Assembly (NCBI RefSeq): GCF_001956315.1
Contig: NZ_KV887140.1
Location: 60,040-124,039, forward strand
DNA: 64,000 nt
Direction of reading: 5' to 3'
From: Sphingomonas montana
GTDB taxonomy: Bacteria; Pseudomonadota; Alphaproteobacteria; Sphingomonadales; Sphingomonadaceae
The first letter of the stretch is position 1, and each line of letters begins with the position of its first letter. The translations under genes and the position numbers were made by a program. The notes under the pieces are model-generated. The model was not told the DNA's origin, did not search any database, and saw only the letters and a list, made by a program, of their open reading frames with translations. Below, piece by piece: positions 26,022 through 33,804 of this stretch.

Positions 26022-27596
26022 CTACAGCTTGCCCGCCCCCGCATTGGCCAGGATCGTCTGCGCCAGCCCCTCGGTCGGGCGGGCCTGATAGGCGTAGAAC
26101 AGCGCCGGATACCAGCGGGTGGCCGTCACCGCCGGGAAACGCGACAGCACCGACGCCTGCAGGTCGATCTCGACCCCGTTCAGCACGGTGCCGCTGGCGT
26201 AGAAGGTCGATGCGCACTGATCTTCCGAATAACCGATCGTGCGGCAGGCGGCCGTGCGCGCCGCGCTGATCGACGTGCCGGCCAGGTTGGTGGCGCCGGC
26301 GTCCGGTATTTGGAGGATGTTGTTCTCCGCATAGATCTTGCCGCTCTGCCCCACGGTCAGCGCGACGAGGAAATTATATGCGCTGCCGGCCAGGACGCCC
26401 TCGTACAGGTTGTTGTACACATGGACCTGTCCGTAGCGTACCCGCGGCAGCCGCTGGCGCAGGTTGCGGAAGATATTGTCGTGGAAGGTGACGCGCAACG
26501 CGGTCGGGTTTTCCGCGGCCGGGTTGGCCGTGTCGGTACCGCCGATCAGGAAACCCTTGTCGTGGTTGAAGAACAGGTTGTTCGACATCGTCACCAGATC
26601 GCCGTTGCGCGTGACATCGGCCAGCCCGTCATGATGCTGCACCTTGAAATCGGCACCGGAGAAATCGACCCCGCCCACCGTCTCGGTCCACACCGACGGG
26701 AAACGGTCGTCGGTCCGTGCGCCGTCGCTGAAACTGTTATGGTCGATCCACACCTTGCGCGCATATTGCACGGAGATGATGTCGTAGGCCGAGTTCCAGC
26801 GCCCGGTCGAATCGGTCGGGTCCCATTGCGGGAAGAAGTCGAACGAATCTTCGAACGCGATGTTGCGGATCACGATATTCTCGACCGGCGCGGCGCTGCT
26901 CGGGCCGATGTTCAGATTGCCGTTGATGATCCGTGCGCTGCCGCCCAGGCCCAGGATCGACGTGTTGGACGGGATGGCGATCTGCACGACCCGGCGCTGC
27001 TGCACGGCGGCACAGGCCCGGGCGCTTTCCGGCGCACCGGATACCGCGCGCGTACTGCCCCACACGGACGGGCGGAACGCCGCGTAATAAGCGGCATACA
27101 ATGCCGTTTCGGTCGAATATCCATAAGTGGCCGACGCGCAGGAAGCGCGAACATAGTCGTCGCCGGTCTGCTCGCGCAGCTGGCGGTCGACGTTCAGGCT
27201 CACCGTGCCGCTGACGCGGATGATCTTCGGGCTTGCATCCAGCGTACCCGTCACGCTGCCGTCGTCGGCGATCGTCGCGGTGCCGCCGTACAGCGCCTGG
27301 AGCAGTTCGTTGCGGTTCGTGACGATGTAGGTCTTGGCGGCCGTCGCGCCTTCGCCACCGGTGGTGCCGCCCTGGGTCGATGCCCATCCGTCCGCACCGA
27401 GCGAGGAAACCGTCGTCGGTGTCGGTGTCGGCGGGGGGGTGGGTGTCGGCGTGGGTGGCGGGGTTGGTGTCGGTGTCGGCGCGGGACCGGCCACCGGCGG
27501 CGCGGGGAGGTCACCGGCCTCCTTGCCGCACGCCGAAAGCATCAGCACGGCCGTCAGTGACAGTAGCGGCAAGCGGAATCCACGCACCCTCATCAT
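26022..27596 (-). CDS. Pectate lyase, polysaccharide lyase family 1 (lipoprotein)
   Basis: 524 aa. The signal sequence ends in a lipobox LSAC (Cys23), so it should be a lipoprotein; a Thr-Pro repeat linker of about 25 residues (PTPTPTPPP units) separates the anchor from the enzyme. The catalytic domain is a right-handed beta helix with PL1 blocks: NRNELLQALYGG, VWIDHNSFSDG (calcium-binding region), HHDGLADVTRNGD and RLPRVRYGQVHVYNNLYEG, the last holding the conserved arginine motif. It cleaves polygalacturonate by beta-elimination, probably at the outer membrane surface or in the periplasm. It is divergent from the GH2 gene, across a 428-bp regulatory region. Confidence 0.9.
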   Translation of the reverse strand: MMRVRGFRLPLLSLTAVLMLSACGKEAGDLPAPPVAGPAPTPTPTPPPTPTPTPPPTPTPTTVSSLGADGWASTQGGTTGGEGATAAKTYIVTNRNELLQALYGGTATIADDGSVTGTLDASPKIIRVSGTVSLNVDRQLREQTGDDYVRASCASATYGYSTETALYAAYYAAFRPSVWGSTRAVSGAPESARACAAVQQRRVVQIAIPSNTSILGLGGSARIINGNLNIGPSSAAPVENIVIRNIAFEDSFDFFPQWDPTDSTGRWNSAYDIISVQYARKVWIDHNSFSDGARTDDRFPSVWTETVGGVDFSGADFKVQHHDGLADVTRNGDLVTMSNNLFFNHDKGFLIGGTDTANPAAENPTALRVTFHDNIFRNLRQRLPRVRYGQVHVYNNLYEGVLAGSAYNFLVALTVGQSGKIYAENNILQIPDAGATNLAGTSISAARTAACRTIGYSEDQCASTFYASGTVLNGVEIDLQASVLSRFPAVTATRWYPALFYAYQARPTEGLAQTILANAGAGKL

Positions 27597-28024
27597 CCTT
27601 CTCCCTCACCGATCGGGTGTCGGCCGCAAAAGCCGCCCCGTCTCTGGCATCGGTAATGGTCGCGCATAATGTCCACCGGTGTCAATGGGTGGTCGTTCGA
27701 CCGGAACGAAGTAGTTGGTCGCCGGCCCGGCACAGCGTCGCCTGTCCAGCTGGGGCATCGTGCGGATCGATATTCATGTTCGTGGCCGACGTTCGCGGCC
27801 CGGTCAAAAGCGACCGAGGACTGTCGGGACGAATACTGCCCATCTGGAAAAGACGATTGCCCCAAAGATAACGTCCGGTCACATATTGAAACTGCCGTGC
27901 GAATGTTGGAATGTTCCTCCGTGTCTCAAGCCGGGCATGACCTCCGCTGATCGGCGGACGCGGTCATGAGCCCGGATCGCATGGAAAGCCCGGACAACGG
28001 GCATCGAATGGAGAGGAACCGCGC
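27597..28024. promoter_or_regulatory. Divergent regulatory region between pectate lyase and GH2 genes
   Basis: 428 bp without a gene. It is less GC-rich than its surroundings. Two inverted repeats are possible operators: CACCGGTG at 27674-27681, whose right flank extends to TGTCA and so resembles sugar-catabolic LacI-type sites, and TCGTTC-N5-GAACGA at 27693-27709. A direct repeat GAATGTT occurs at 27901 and 27909. A GAGAGGAAC ribosome-binding sequence precedes the GH2 start. No promoter hexamers could be assigned with confidence. Confidence 0.45.
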
Positions 28025-30505
28025 ATGCGTCACACCCCCCGCAGGTCGCGGAACGGACCCGGCCGTGGCCGGCCGCAGGCGACTTATCCGGACGAACGTC
28101 TGCACGTCTCCTGTCGTGCCGCCGTCGGGGCGCTGGTCGCCAGCCTCCTGCTGACCGGCACCGCCTTCGCCGCCCCGCGGACGGTAACGCCACTCGCCGA
28201 CGGCTGGCGCTTCGTGCAGGCCGATCCCGAGGGCGCCGAACGGCCGGGCCTGGACGACCGCGCCTGGCAACCGGTGTCCGTCCCGCACGACTGGGCGATC
28301 GCCGGGCCGTTCCGCCGGGACGCGAAGGCGGCGGGCGAAAACGGCTTCCTGCCCAGCGGCGTCGCCTGGTACCGCCGCATGCTGGACGTGAAACCGCGCG
28401 CAGGCCGGCGAACCTTCATCGAATTCGACGGCATCATGGAACGCAGCGGCATCTGGGTGAACGGCCACCATGTCGGCTATCGCCCGATGGGCTATGTCGG
28501 CCAGCGCTACGACATCACGCGCCACCTTCGGGCGGACGCGCGCAACATGGTCGCGGTGCGTGCCGATACATCGGCGGCACCCTCGTCGCGCTGGTACACC
28601 GGGTCCGGCCTCTATCGCCACGTCCGCCTGATCGAAACGGGCGACGTCCACATTCCGCAGGGCGGCGCCTATGTCCGCACGCCGACGATCACCGCGGTTC
28701 GCGCGACCGCGGCGATGGCGATCGACGTGCGTAACGATGCTTCCATGCCGATGGCGGTCAGGATCGAAGTGGCGGTGACCGACCCGGACGGACGCGAAGT
28801 CGCGCGCCATGTTACGCCGGCCACCAGCATCGCCGCCGGCCGCGCTCTGACCGTGCCGGCGGACGTCGCGATCGCCAGCCCGCGCCGCTGGGACATCAGC
28901 GATCCCGCACTGTACCGCGCCACCGTCCGCGTGCTGGCCGCCGACGGAACCGTCCTGGACGATGAGGTCGTGCCGTTCGGCATCCGCGCGGCGCGGTTCG
29001 ATCCCGCAACCGGTTTCTGGCTCAACGGCCGCAACCTGAAGCTGAAGGGCGTGGCCCTGCATCAGGACGGCGGCGCGGTCGGCGCGGCGGTTCCGCTGGC
29101 CGTCTGGCGACAACGGCTGACGGCGCTGAAATCACAGGGCGTCAACGCGATCCGGACCGCGCACAACGTCCCCGCCCCCGAATTTCTCGATCTTGCCGAT
29201 CAGCTCGGCCTGCTCGTGATGGACGAACTGTTCGATCAGTGGAACGTCGCGAAGACACCGGAGGATTACCATCTGTTCTTCGGTGACTGGCACAAGCGCG
29301 ATACGCTCGACATGGTGCGGCGCGACCGCAACCATCCCAGCATCATCCTGTGGAGCGCCGGCAACGAGATCCACGACACCGCCTATCCGGTGCAGGCGAA
29401 GGCGGCCCTGCGCAGCATCCTCGACATCGTGCATGCCACCGATCCGTCCCGCCCGGTCACCCTGGCGCTGTTCCGCCCCAACGTGACAAAGGACTATGAG
29501 AATGGCCTGGCCGACATGCTGGACGTCGTCGGCCAGAACTACCGCGAGAACGAACTGATCGCCGCCAGCCGGCAGAACCCGAAACGCAGCATCGTCGGCA
29601 CCGAAAATGCGCATAACCGCTCGAACTGGCTGCCGGTGCGCGACTATGCGCCCTTTTCCGGCATGTTCCTGTGGACCGGCATCGATTATCTGGGCGAGGC
29701 TAACCGATCCGGCTGGCCGAATATCCAGAGCCCGTCGGGGCTGCTCGACCGCACCGGCCGGCAGAAGATCACCGGCATGGAACGCGAAAGCTGGTGGTCG
29801 GATCGCCCGGTGGTCCACGTCGTCCGCAATGCCGATCCGACAGCGGCCGGCCCGGCGACCGACGGCGCGGGCGGCCCGAACCAGCCGGCGCTGCCGACCA
29901 TGATCGCCGTCGCCACGCCCAGGCCGAAGGTCGCGTTGTTCGACGACTGGACGCCCCAGGACCGCCGGCCCCATGACGAGACGATCGAGGTCTACAGCAA
30001 CTGCCAGCGGGTCGAGGCCTTCCTCAACGACCGATCGCTCGGCACGCTGCCGATCAACCGGGATGCCTCGCCCCGCCGCTGGAGCGTCCGCTACGTGCCC
30101 GGTACGGTGCGCGCGCTGTGCCGCGATGCGGGGGGGGCGGGCGTGTCCGACAGCCTGCGGACCGCGGGCAGGCCGGTACGGATCGATCTGGTGGCGGATC
30201 AGCCGACGGTGGGTTCGGCGTTCGACGACCTGACCTATGTCCGCGCGCGGGTGGTGGATGCGGGCGGCGTCACGGTGCCCGACGCGACCCACCGGCTCCA
30301 CTTCAAGGTTACCGGTGCCGGATCGCTGGTCGCGACCGACAACGCCTCCTCGACCGACCACACGCCCTTCCCCACGCCCGACCGCGCCGTCCAGGACGGC
30401 GTCGCGGTCGCCCTGGTCCGCGGTGCCGGAACGGGGCGGTTCGACGTCATCGCTACCGCCGATGGCCTGCTGCCGGGAACCGTGCAGCTGACCGCGACGC
30501 GCTGA
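28025..30505 (+). CDS. Glycoside hydrolase family 2 protein (beta-galactosidase/glucuronidase-like), secreted
   Basis: 826 aa. The N-terminus has a long basic region of about 32 residues, then a hydrophobic core and AFA cleavage site, so export is predicted. The GH2 order is visible: sugar-binding jelly roll (about 55-200, with SVPHDWAI and YRRMLDV), Ig-like domain, then the TIM barrel with NHPSIILWSAGNEIHD, where Glu448 is the expected acid/base, and Glu527 in GTENAH as candidate nucleophile. C-terminal Ig-like domains follow (about 640-826). A run of eight G lies at 30130-30137 within the gene. Divergence from a pectate lyase suggests action on pectin side chains or released oligosaccharides. 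The exact sugar is not determinable. Confidence 0.87.
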   Translation: MRHTPRRSRNGPGRGRPQATYPDERLHVSCRAAVGALVASLLLTGTAFAAPRTVTPLADGWRFVQADPEGAERPGLDDRAWQPVSVPHDWAIAGPFRRDAKAAGENGFLPSGVAWYRRMLDVKPRAGRRTFIEFDGIMERSGIWVNGHHVGYRPMGYVGQRYDITRHLRADARNMVAVRADTSAAPSSRWYTGSGLYRHVRLIETGDVHIPQGGAYVRTPTITAVRATAAMAIDVRNDASMPMAVRIEVAVTDPDGREVARHVTPATSIAAGRALTVPADVAIASPRRWDISDPALYRATVRVLAADGTVLDDEVVPFGIRAARFDPATGFWLNGRNLKLKGVALHQDGGAVGAAVPLAVWRQRLTALKSQGVNAIRTAHNVPAPEFLDLADQLGLLVMDELFDQWNVAKTPEDYHLFFGDWHKRDTLDMVRRDRNHPSIILWSAGNEIHDTAYPVQAKAALRSILDIVHATDPSRPVTLALFRPNVTKDYENGLADMLDVVGQNYRENELIAASRQNPKRSIVGTENAHNRSNWLPVRDYAPFSGMFLWTGIDYLGEANRSGWPNIQSPSGLLDRTGRQKITGMERESWWSDRPVVHVVRNADPTAAGPATDGAGGPNQPALPTMIAVATPRPKVALFDDWTPQDRRPHDETIEVYSNCQRVEAFLNDRSLGTLPINRDASPRRWSVRYVPGTVRALCRDAGGAGVSDSLRTAGRPVRIDLVADQPTVGSAFDDLTYVRARVVDAGGVTVPDATHRLHFKVTGAGSLVATDNASSTDHTPFPTPDRAVQDGVAVALVRGAGTGRFDVIATADGLLPGTVQLTATR

Positions 30506-30570
30506 CTGCCTCAGTTGTGACTTGTGTCGCCACGACCATCACGACCGTCACGACGATTACGCCCCTCACG

Positions 30571-30668
30571 ACCGTCATCCTGACGGAAGTCAGGATCCAT
30601 TATCACTACGGCCGTGTCCGACCGAAACTGTAGTGATAATGGACCACAGCGTCCGCTGGGATGACGGT
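30571..30668. repeat. Palindromic element, family A, copy 5
   Basis: ACCGTCATCCTGACGGAAGT then CAGGATCCATTATCACTACG on the left; GTAGTGATAATGGACCACAG then CGTCCGCTGGGATGACGGT on the right. It lies between the convergent GH2 and mrpG genes. The left outer hairpin is of the TGACGGAAGTCA type and the right one of the CAGCGTCCGCTG type, so the two ends have different outer hairpins around a shared inner sequence. The rest of the 240-bp gap shows nothing else. Confidence 0.82.
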
Positions 30669-30745
30669 GGAGAAGGCAGCACATGTCTCCCCCACGTCGG
30701 AATAATAAGCGCCCCCCGCTCCGTCGCCGGTCCCAACCTGATGCG

Positions 30746-31180
30746 TTATCGGGCGTCATCCTCCTCGACCACGCTGACGACCTCGCCCGCCTCCGTCTCA
30801 CCCCGCGCCCCGGCGAACGTCGCCCAGTCCCCTTCGCCGATACCCGGCGGTGGTCCCGCGATGCCGGTCGGCTCGTGCGACGGGTCGGTGCGCGCGCGAT
30901 GCAGGTGGACCTTGGCGATCATGTTGGCCGATATCGGCGCGGTGATGAACAGGAACAGCGCGATCAGCAGTTCGTGCGCGCTCCAGATCCCATGTCGCGC
31001 CAGCGCATAGCCGACCGACGCAAGCAGCAGCGACCCCAGCCCCAGCGTCGTCGCCTTGGTCGGCCCATGCAGCCGCTCCATGGTCGTCGGCAGGCGGACC
31101 AGTCCCCAGCTGCCGATCAGCACGAACGCCCCGCCCAGCAGGATTAGCCCGGCCAGCATGCCGTCGACCATCCCGTTCAT
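30746..31180 (-). CDS. mrpG: Mrp/Pha Na+/H+ antiporter subunit G
   Basis: 144 aa with three membrane helices in the first 95 residues (GLILLGGAFVLIGSWGLVRL, LGLGSLLLASVGYALA, LLIALFLFITAPISANMIA) and the MnhG signature LPTTMERLHGPTKATTLG. The last 50 residues are a hydrophilic tail rich in Gly, Pro and Glu, longer than in most MrpG. ATG overlaps the mrpF stop (ATGA). It is the last gene of the antiporter operon. Confidence 0.92.
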   Translation of the reverse strand: MNGMVDGMLAGLILLGGAFVLIGSWGLVRLPTTMERLHGPTKATTLGLGSLLLASVGYALARHGIWSAHELLIALFLFITAPISANMIAKVHLHRARTDPSHEPTGIAGPPPGIGEGDWATFAGARGETEAGEVVSVVEEDDAR

Positions 31181-31446
31181 TCGACGATGTCCCCGCGCAG
31201 GATGAACTTGCAATAGGCGATGGTGCTGACGAACCCGACCATCGCCAGCAGCAGCGCCGCCTCGAAATAGGTCGTGTTGCCGCCCAGCATGCCGATCAGC
31301 ACGATCAGCGCGATGACGTTGATGACCATCGTGTCGATCGCGATGATCCGGTCGCCCGGCGTCGGCCCGCGGAACAGCCGCCAGCCGTTGCACAGCAGCG
31401 CGATCGCGACCGCGACCGATGCGATGCGGAGCGCCCATTCGGTCAT
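31177..31446 (-). CDS. mrpF: Mrp/Pha Na+/H+ antiporter subunit F
   Basis: 89 aa, three membrane helices, with the MrpF block GPTPGDRIIAIDTMVINVI. It is a small subunit of the multi-subunit cation/proton antiporter. The ATG at 31446 overlaps the mrpE stop and the TGA overlaps the mrpG start, so translation is coupled on both sides. Confidence 0.93.
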   Translation of the reverse strand: MTEWALRIASVAVAIALLCNGWRLFRGPTPGDRIIAIDTMVINVIALIVLIGMLGGNTTYFEAALLLAMVGFVSTIAYCKFILRGDIVE

Positions 31447-31934
31447 GCGAACACCCGCAGCAGCCGTGCTTCGTACCGCGCCTTGATCCGCGCGACTTCC
31501 GCGTCGGGGTCGGCCACGTCCAGCGCATGGACCAGCAGGTGCCGGCCATCTGCCGATATGTCCGCCGATACCGTGCCCGGCGTCAGGCTGATCGTGCCGG
31601 CCAGGACGGTCACCGCCTCCGGCGTGGTCAGCGCGATCGGGATGGTCAGCCAGCGGGATCGCAGGTCGCGGTTGCGCCGGAACAGGATCAGCCGGGCGAC
31701 TTGAAAATTCGCGACGACGATATCGTACAGCACGATGCAGACATATCCGGCCAGCGCGCGGCCGAACCGCACGCGCGGCCGATCCGGCCAGAACGGTTCG
31801 GTGAATTTGGGCAGGACCACGCCCACCACCGCCCCCAGCACGACCCCGCCGACGGTCACCGCATTGGCCATCAGCAGCCAGACGACCAGCAGCATCGCCG
31901 ACAAGGCCGGATGGGGCAGCAGCCACCGCATCAT
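31443..31934 (-). CDS. mrpE: Mrp/Pha Na+/H+ antiporter subunit E
   Basis: 163 aa. Two N-terminal helices are followed by the MrpE block YDIVVANFQVARLIL and the cytoplasmic domain with PEAVTVLAGTISLTPGTVSAD, the family hallmark. It starts at the first of two tandem ATGs (31934), overlapping the mrpD TGA. It is a structural subunit of the antiporter complex in the cytoplasmic membrane. Confidence 0.93.
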   Translation of the reverse strand: MMRWLLPHPALSAMLLVVWLLMANAVTVGGVVLGAVVGVVLPKFTEPFWPDRPRVRFGRALAGYVCIVLYDIVVANFQVARLILFRRNRDLRSRWLTIPIALTTPEAVTVLAGTISLTPGTVSADISADGRHLLVHALDVADPDAEVARIKARYEARLLRVFA

Positions 31935-33448
31935 CGCGCCGGACCCAGCACGGCCAGGCTGTAGCGGTGCGGCGCGAACAGCTGCGCCGCCGCCGCCTGC
32001 GCCTGCGCCGTGGCCCAGCCGCCACCCAATGTCAGGACGCCCAGCAGGGCCACCAGCGCGAGCGGCGCGGCGAAGTCGGCCCGCGACCGCACGGGGCCGG
32101 CGACCGGATCCGCGCCGTCCGCCTTCCAATAGATCGCGCTGCCGCTCCGCGCGAACCCGATCACGCCGATCAGCGTCGTCCCCAGCACCGTCGCCCACAG
32201 GATCCACCAATAGGGCGTCCCGGCCACGGCCTGCAGGATGAACAGCTTGCCGACGAAGCCGGACAGCGGCGGCAGGCCGACCGCGGCGATCGCGGCGGCC
32301 AGGAACAGCAGGCCCGCCGCCTGTTGCCCGGCGAAACGCGGGCCGGCGACGGCCGCGTCGGCATAGGGGCCGCGCCGCCGCTGCGTTACATCCGCCATCA
32401 GGAACAGCGCCGCCCCTGCCAGCGTCGCATGCACCAGGTAGAACAGCGCCGCCGCCGTCGTGGCCTCCGTCCAGCACGCGACCGCTAGCAGCAGCGTACC
32501 CGTCGATCCCAGCAACCCGAACGCCGCCTGTTCGCGCATCCCCCGCGCGGCCAGCACGCCGGCAAAGCCGACGATCGCGGTCAGGACGGCGGCGGGCATC
32601 AGCCAGGGCGCCGGCACCCAGGCGGCGGCCCCCGCGCCCGCACCGAAGATCAGCGGCACGGTCCGGATCATCGCATAGACCCCGACCTTCGTCATGATCG
32701 CGAACAGTGCCGCCACCACCGGCGCCGTCGCGGTATAGGTGCGCGGCAACCACAGATGCAGCGGCACGACGGCGGCCTTCAGCGCGAACACGGTCAGCAA
32801 CAGCAGCCCGGCGATCCGCACCAACCCCTGATCCGCCATTCCCAACGCCGCCACCCGCCGCGCCAGGTCGGCCATGTTGAGCGTACCCGTCAGGCCGTAG
32901 AGCAGCCCCAGCGCGATCAGGAACAGCGCCGATCCGACGATGTTGACGATCACATAGCCGACCCCCGCCTTCAGCCGGGCCGCCCCCTGCCCATGTAGCA
33001 TCAGGCCGTAGGACGCGATCAGCAGCACTTCGAAGAACACGAACAGGTTGAACAGGTCGCCGGTCAGGAACGCGCCGTTCAACCCCAGTAGCTGGAAATG
33101 GAACAGCGGGTGGAAATGCCAGCCCTTGCGGTCCATCGCTGTGACCACCGCATGCACCATCACGACCAGCGCCAGTGCGGCCGCCAGCACCAGCATGATC
33201 GCCGTCAGCCGGTCGATCACCAGCACGATGCCGAACGGCGCGGGCCAGCCGCCCAGCGGATAGGCGCGGATCGCATCGTCCTGCGCCACCCCGAACAGCG
33301 CGAGTGCGGCGCCCAGCATCGCGACACATCCCGCCAGCGACAGCGCCACGCCAACGCGCCTCCGCCGCCGCATCGCCAGCAGGGCGAGCGGCGCGACGAT
33401 CGTCGGGATCACGATCGGCGCGATCACCAGATGATCGAGCGCGGTCAC
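31931..33448 (-). CDS. mrpD: Mrp/Pha Na+/H+ antiporter subunit D
   Basis: 505 aa, about 14 membrane helices, related to complex I NuoM/NuoN. Proton-channel features include LLIASYGLMLHG with FEVLLIASYG (key Glu), LKAAVVPLHLWLPRTY (key Lys) and LPPLSGFVGKLFI. The start is GTG at 33448, overlapping the mrpC stop (GTGA); no in-frame ATG gives the family N-terminus. It forms the membrane ion-translocating core together with MrpA. Confidence 0.94.
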   Translation of the reverse strand: MTALDHLVIAPIVIPTIVAPLALLAMRRRRRVGVALSLAGCVAMLGAALALFGVAQDDAIRAYPLGGWPAPFGIVLVIDRLTAIMLVLAAALALVVMVHAVVTAMDRKGWHFHPLFHFQLLGLNGAFLTGDLFNLFVFFEVLLIASYGLMLHGQGAARLKAGVGYVIVNIVGSALFLIALGLLYGLTGTLNMADLARRVAALGMADQGLVRIAGLLLLTVFALKAAVVPLHLWLPRTYTATAPVVAALFAIMTKVGVYAMIRTVPLIFGAGAGAAAWVPAPWLMPAAVLTAIVGFAGVLAARGMREQAAFGLLGSTGTLLLAVACWTEATTAAALFYLVHATLAGAALFLMADVTQRRRGPYADAAVAGPRFAGQQAAGLLFLAAAIAAVGLPPLSGFVGKLFILQAVAGTPYWWILWATVLGTTLIGVIGFARSGSAIYWKADGADPVAGPVRSRADFAAPLALVALLGVLTLGGGWATAQAQAAAAQLFAPHRYSLAVLGPAR

Positions 33449-33804
33449 GCCGCGTCCCCTTCGTCGCGACCGTCGGCGATCCCGTCCACCTGGTCCGACC
33501 CGCTTTCCAGGAAACTGCGCAGCGACAGGACCACCACCAGCGCCGTCATGCCGAACGTGATGACGATCGCGGTCAGCACCAGCGCCTGCGGCAGCGGATC
33601 GGCATGGTCGGTCACGCCTTTCGCGAACAGCGGCGGCCGATCGACCACCAGCCGGCCGATCGCGAACAGGAACAGGTTCACCGCATAGGACAGCAAGGTC
33701 AGCCCCAGCACGACCTGGAACGTCCGCCCACGCAGCGCGAGATACACGCCGCCCGCCGTCAACACGCCGATCGCGCTGGCGATCAGGAATTCGAGGCTCA
33801 TCAT
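33445..33804 (-). CDS. mrpC: Mrp/Pha Na+/H+ antiporter subunit C
   Basis: 119 aa with three helices, related to NuoK: YLALRGRTFQVVLGLTLLSY, AVNLFLFAIGR and DPLPQALVLTAIVITFGMTA. The ATG at 33804 overlaps the stop of mrpA (ATGATG context). The C-terminal 20 residues are acidic and hydrophilic. Confidence 0.93.
   Translation of the reverse strand: MMSLEFLIASAIGVLTAGGVYLALRGRTFQVVLGLTLLSYAVNLFLFAIGRLVVDRPPLFAKGVTDHADPLPQALVLTAIVITFGMTALVVVLSLRSFLESGSDQVDGIADGRDEGDAA

Noticed and set aside
27674..27681. CACCGGTG as a definite LacI-family operator
   Set aside because: Only an 8-bp perfect core; the left flank does not match, and no LacI gene is nearby, so it is reported as a candidate only.
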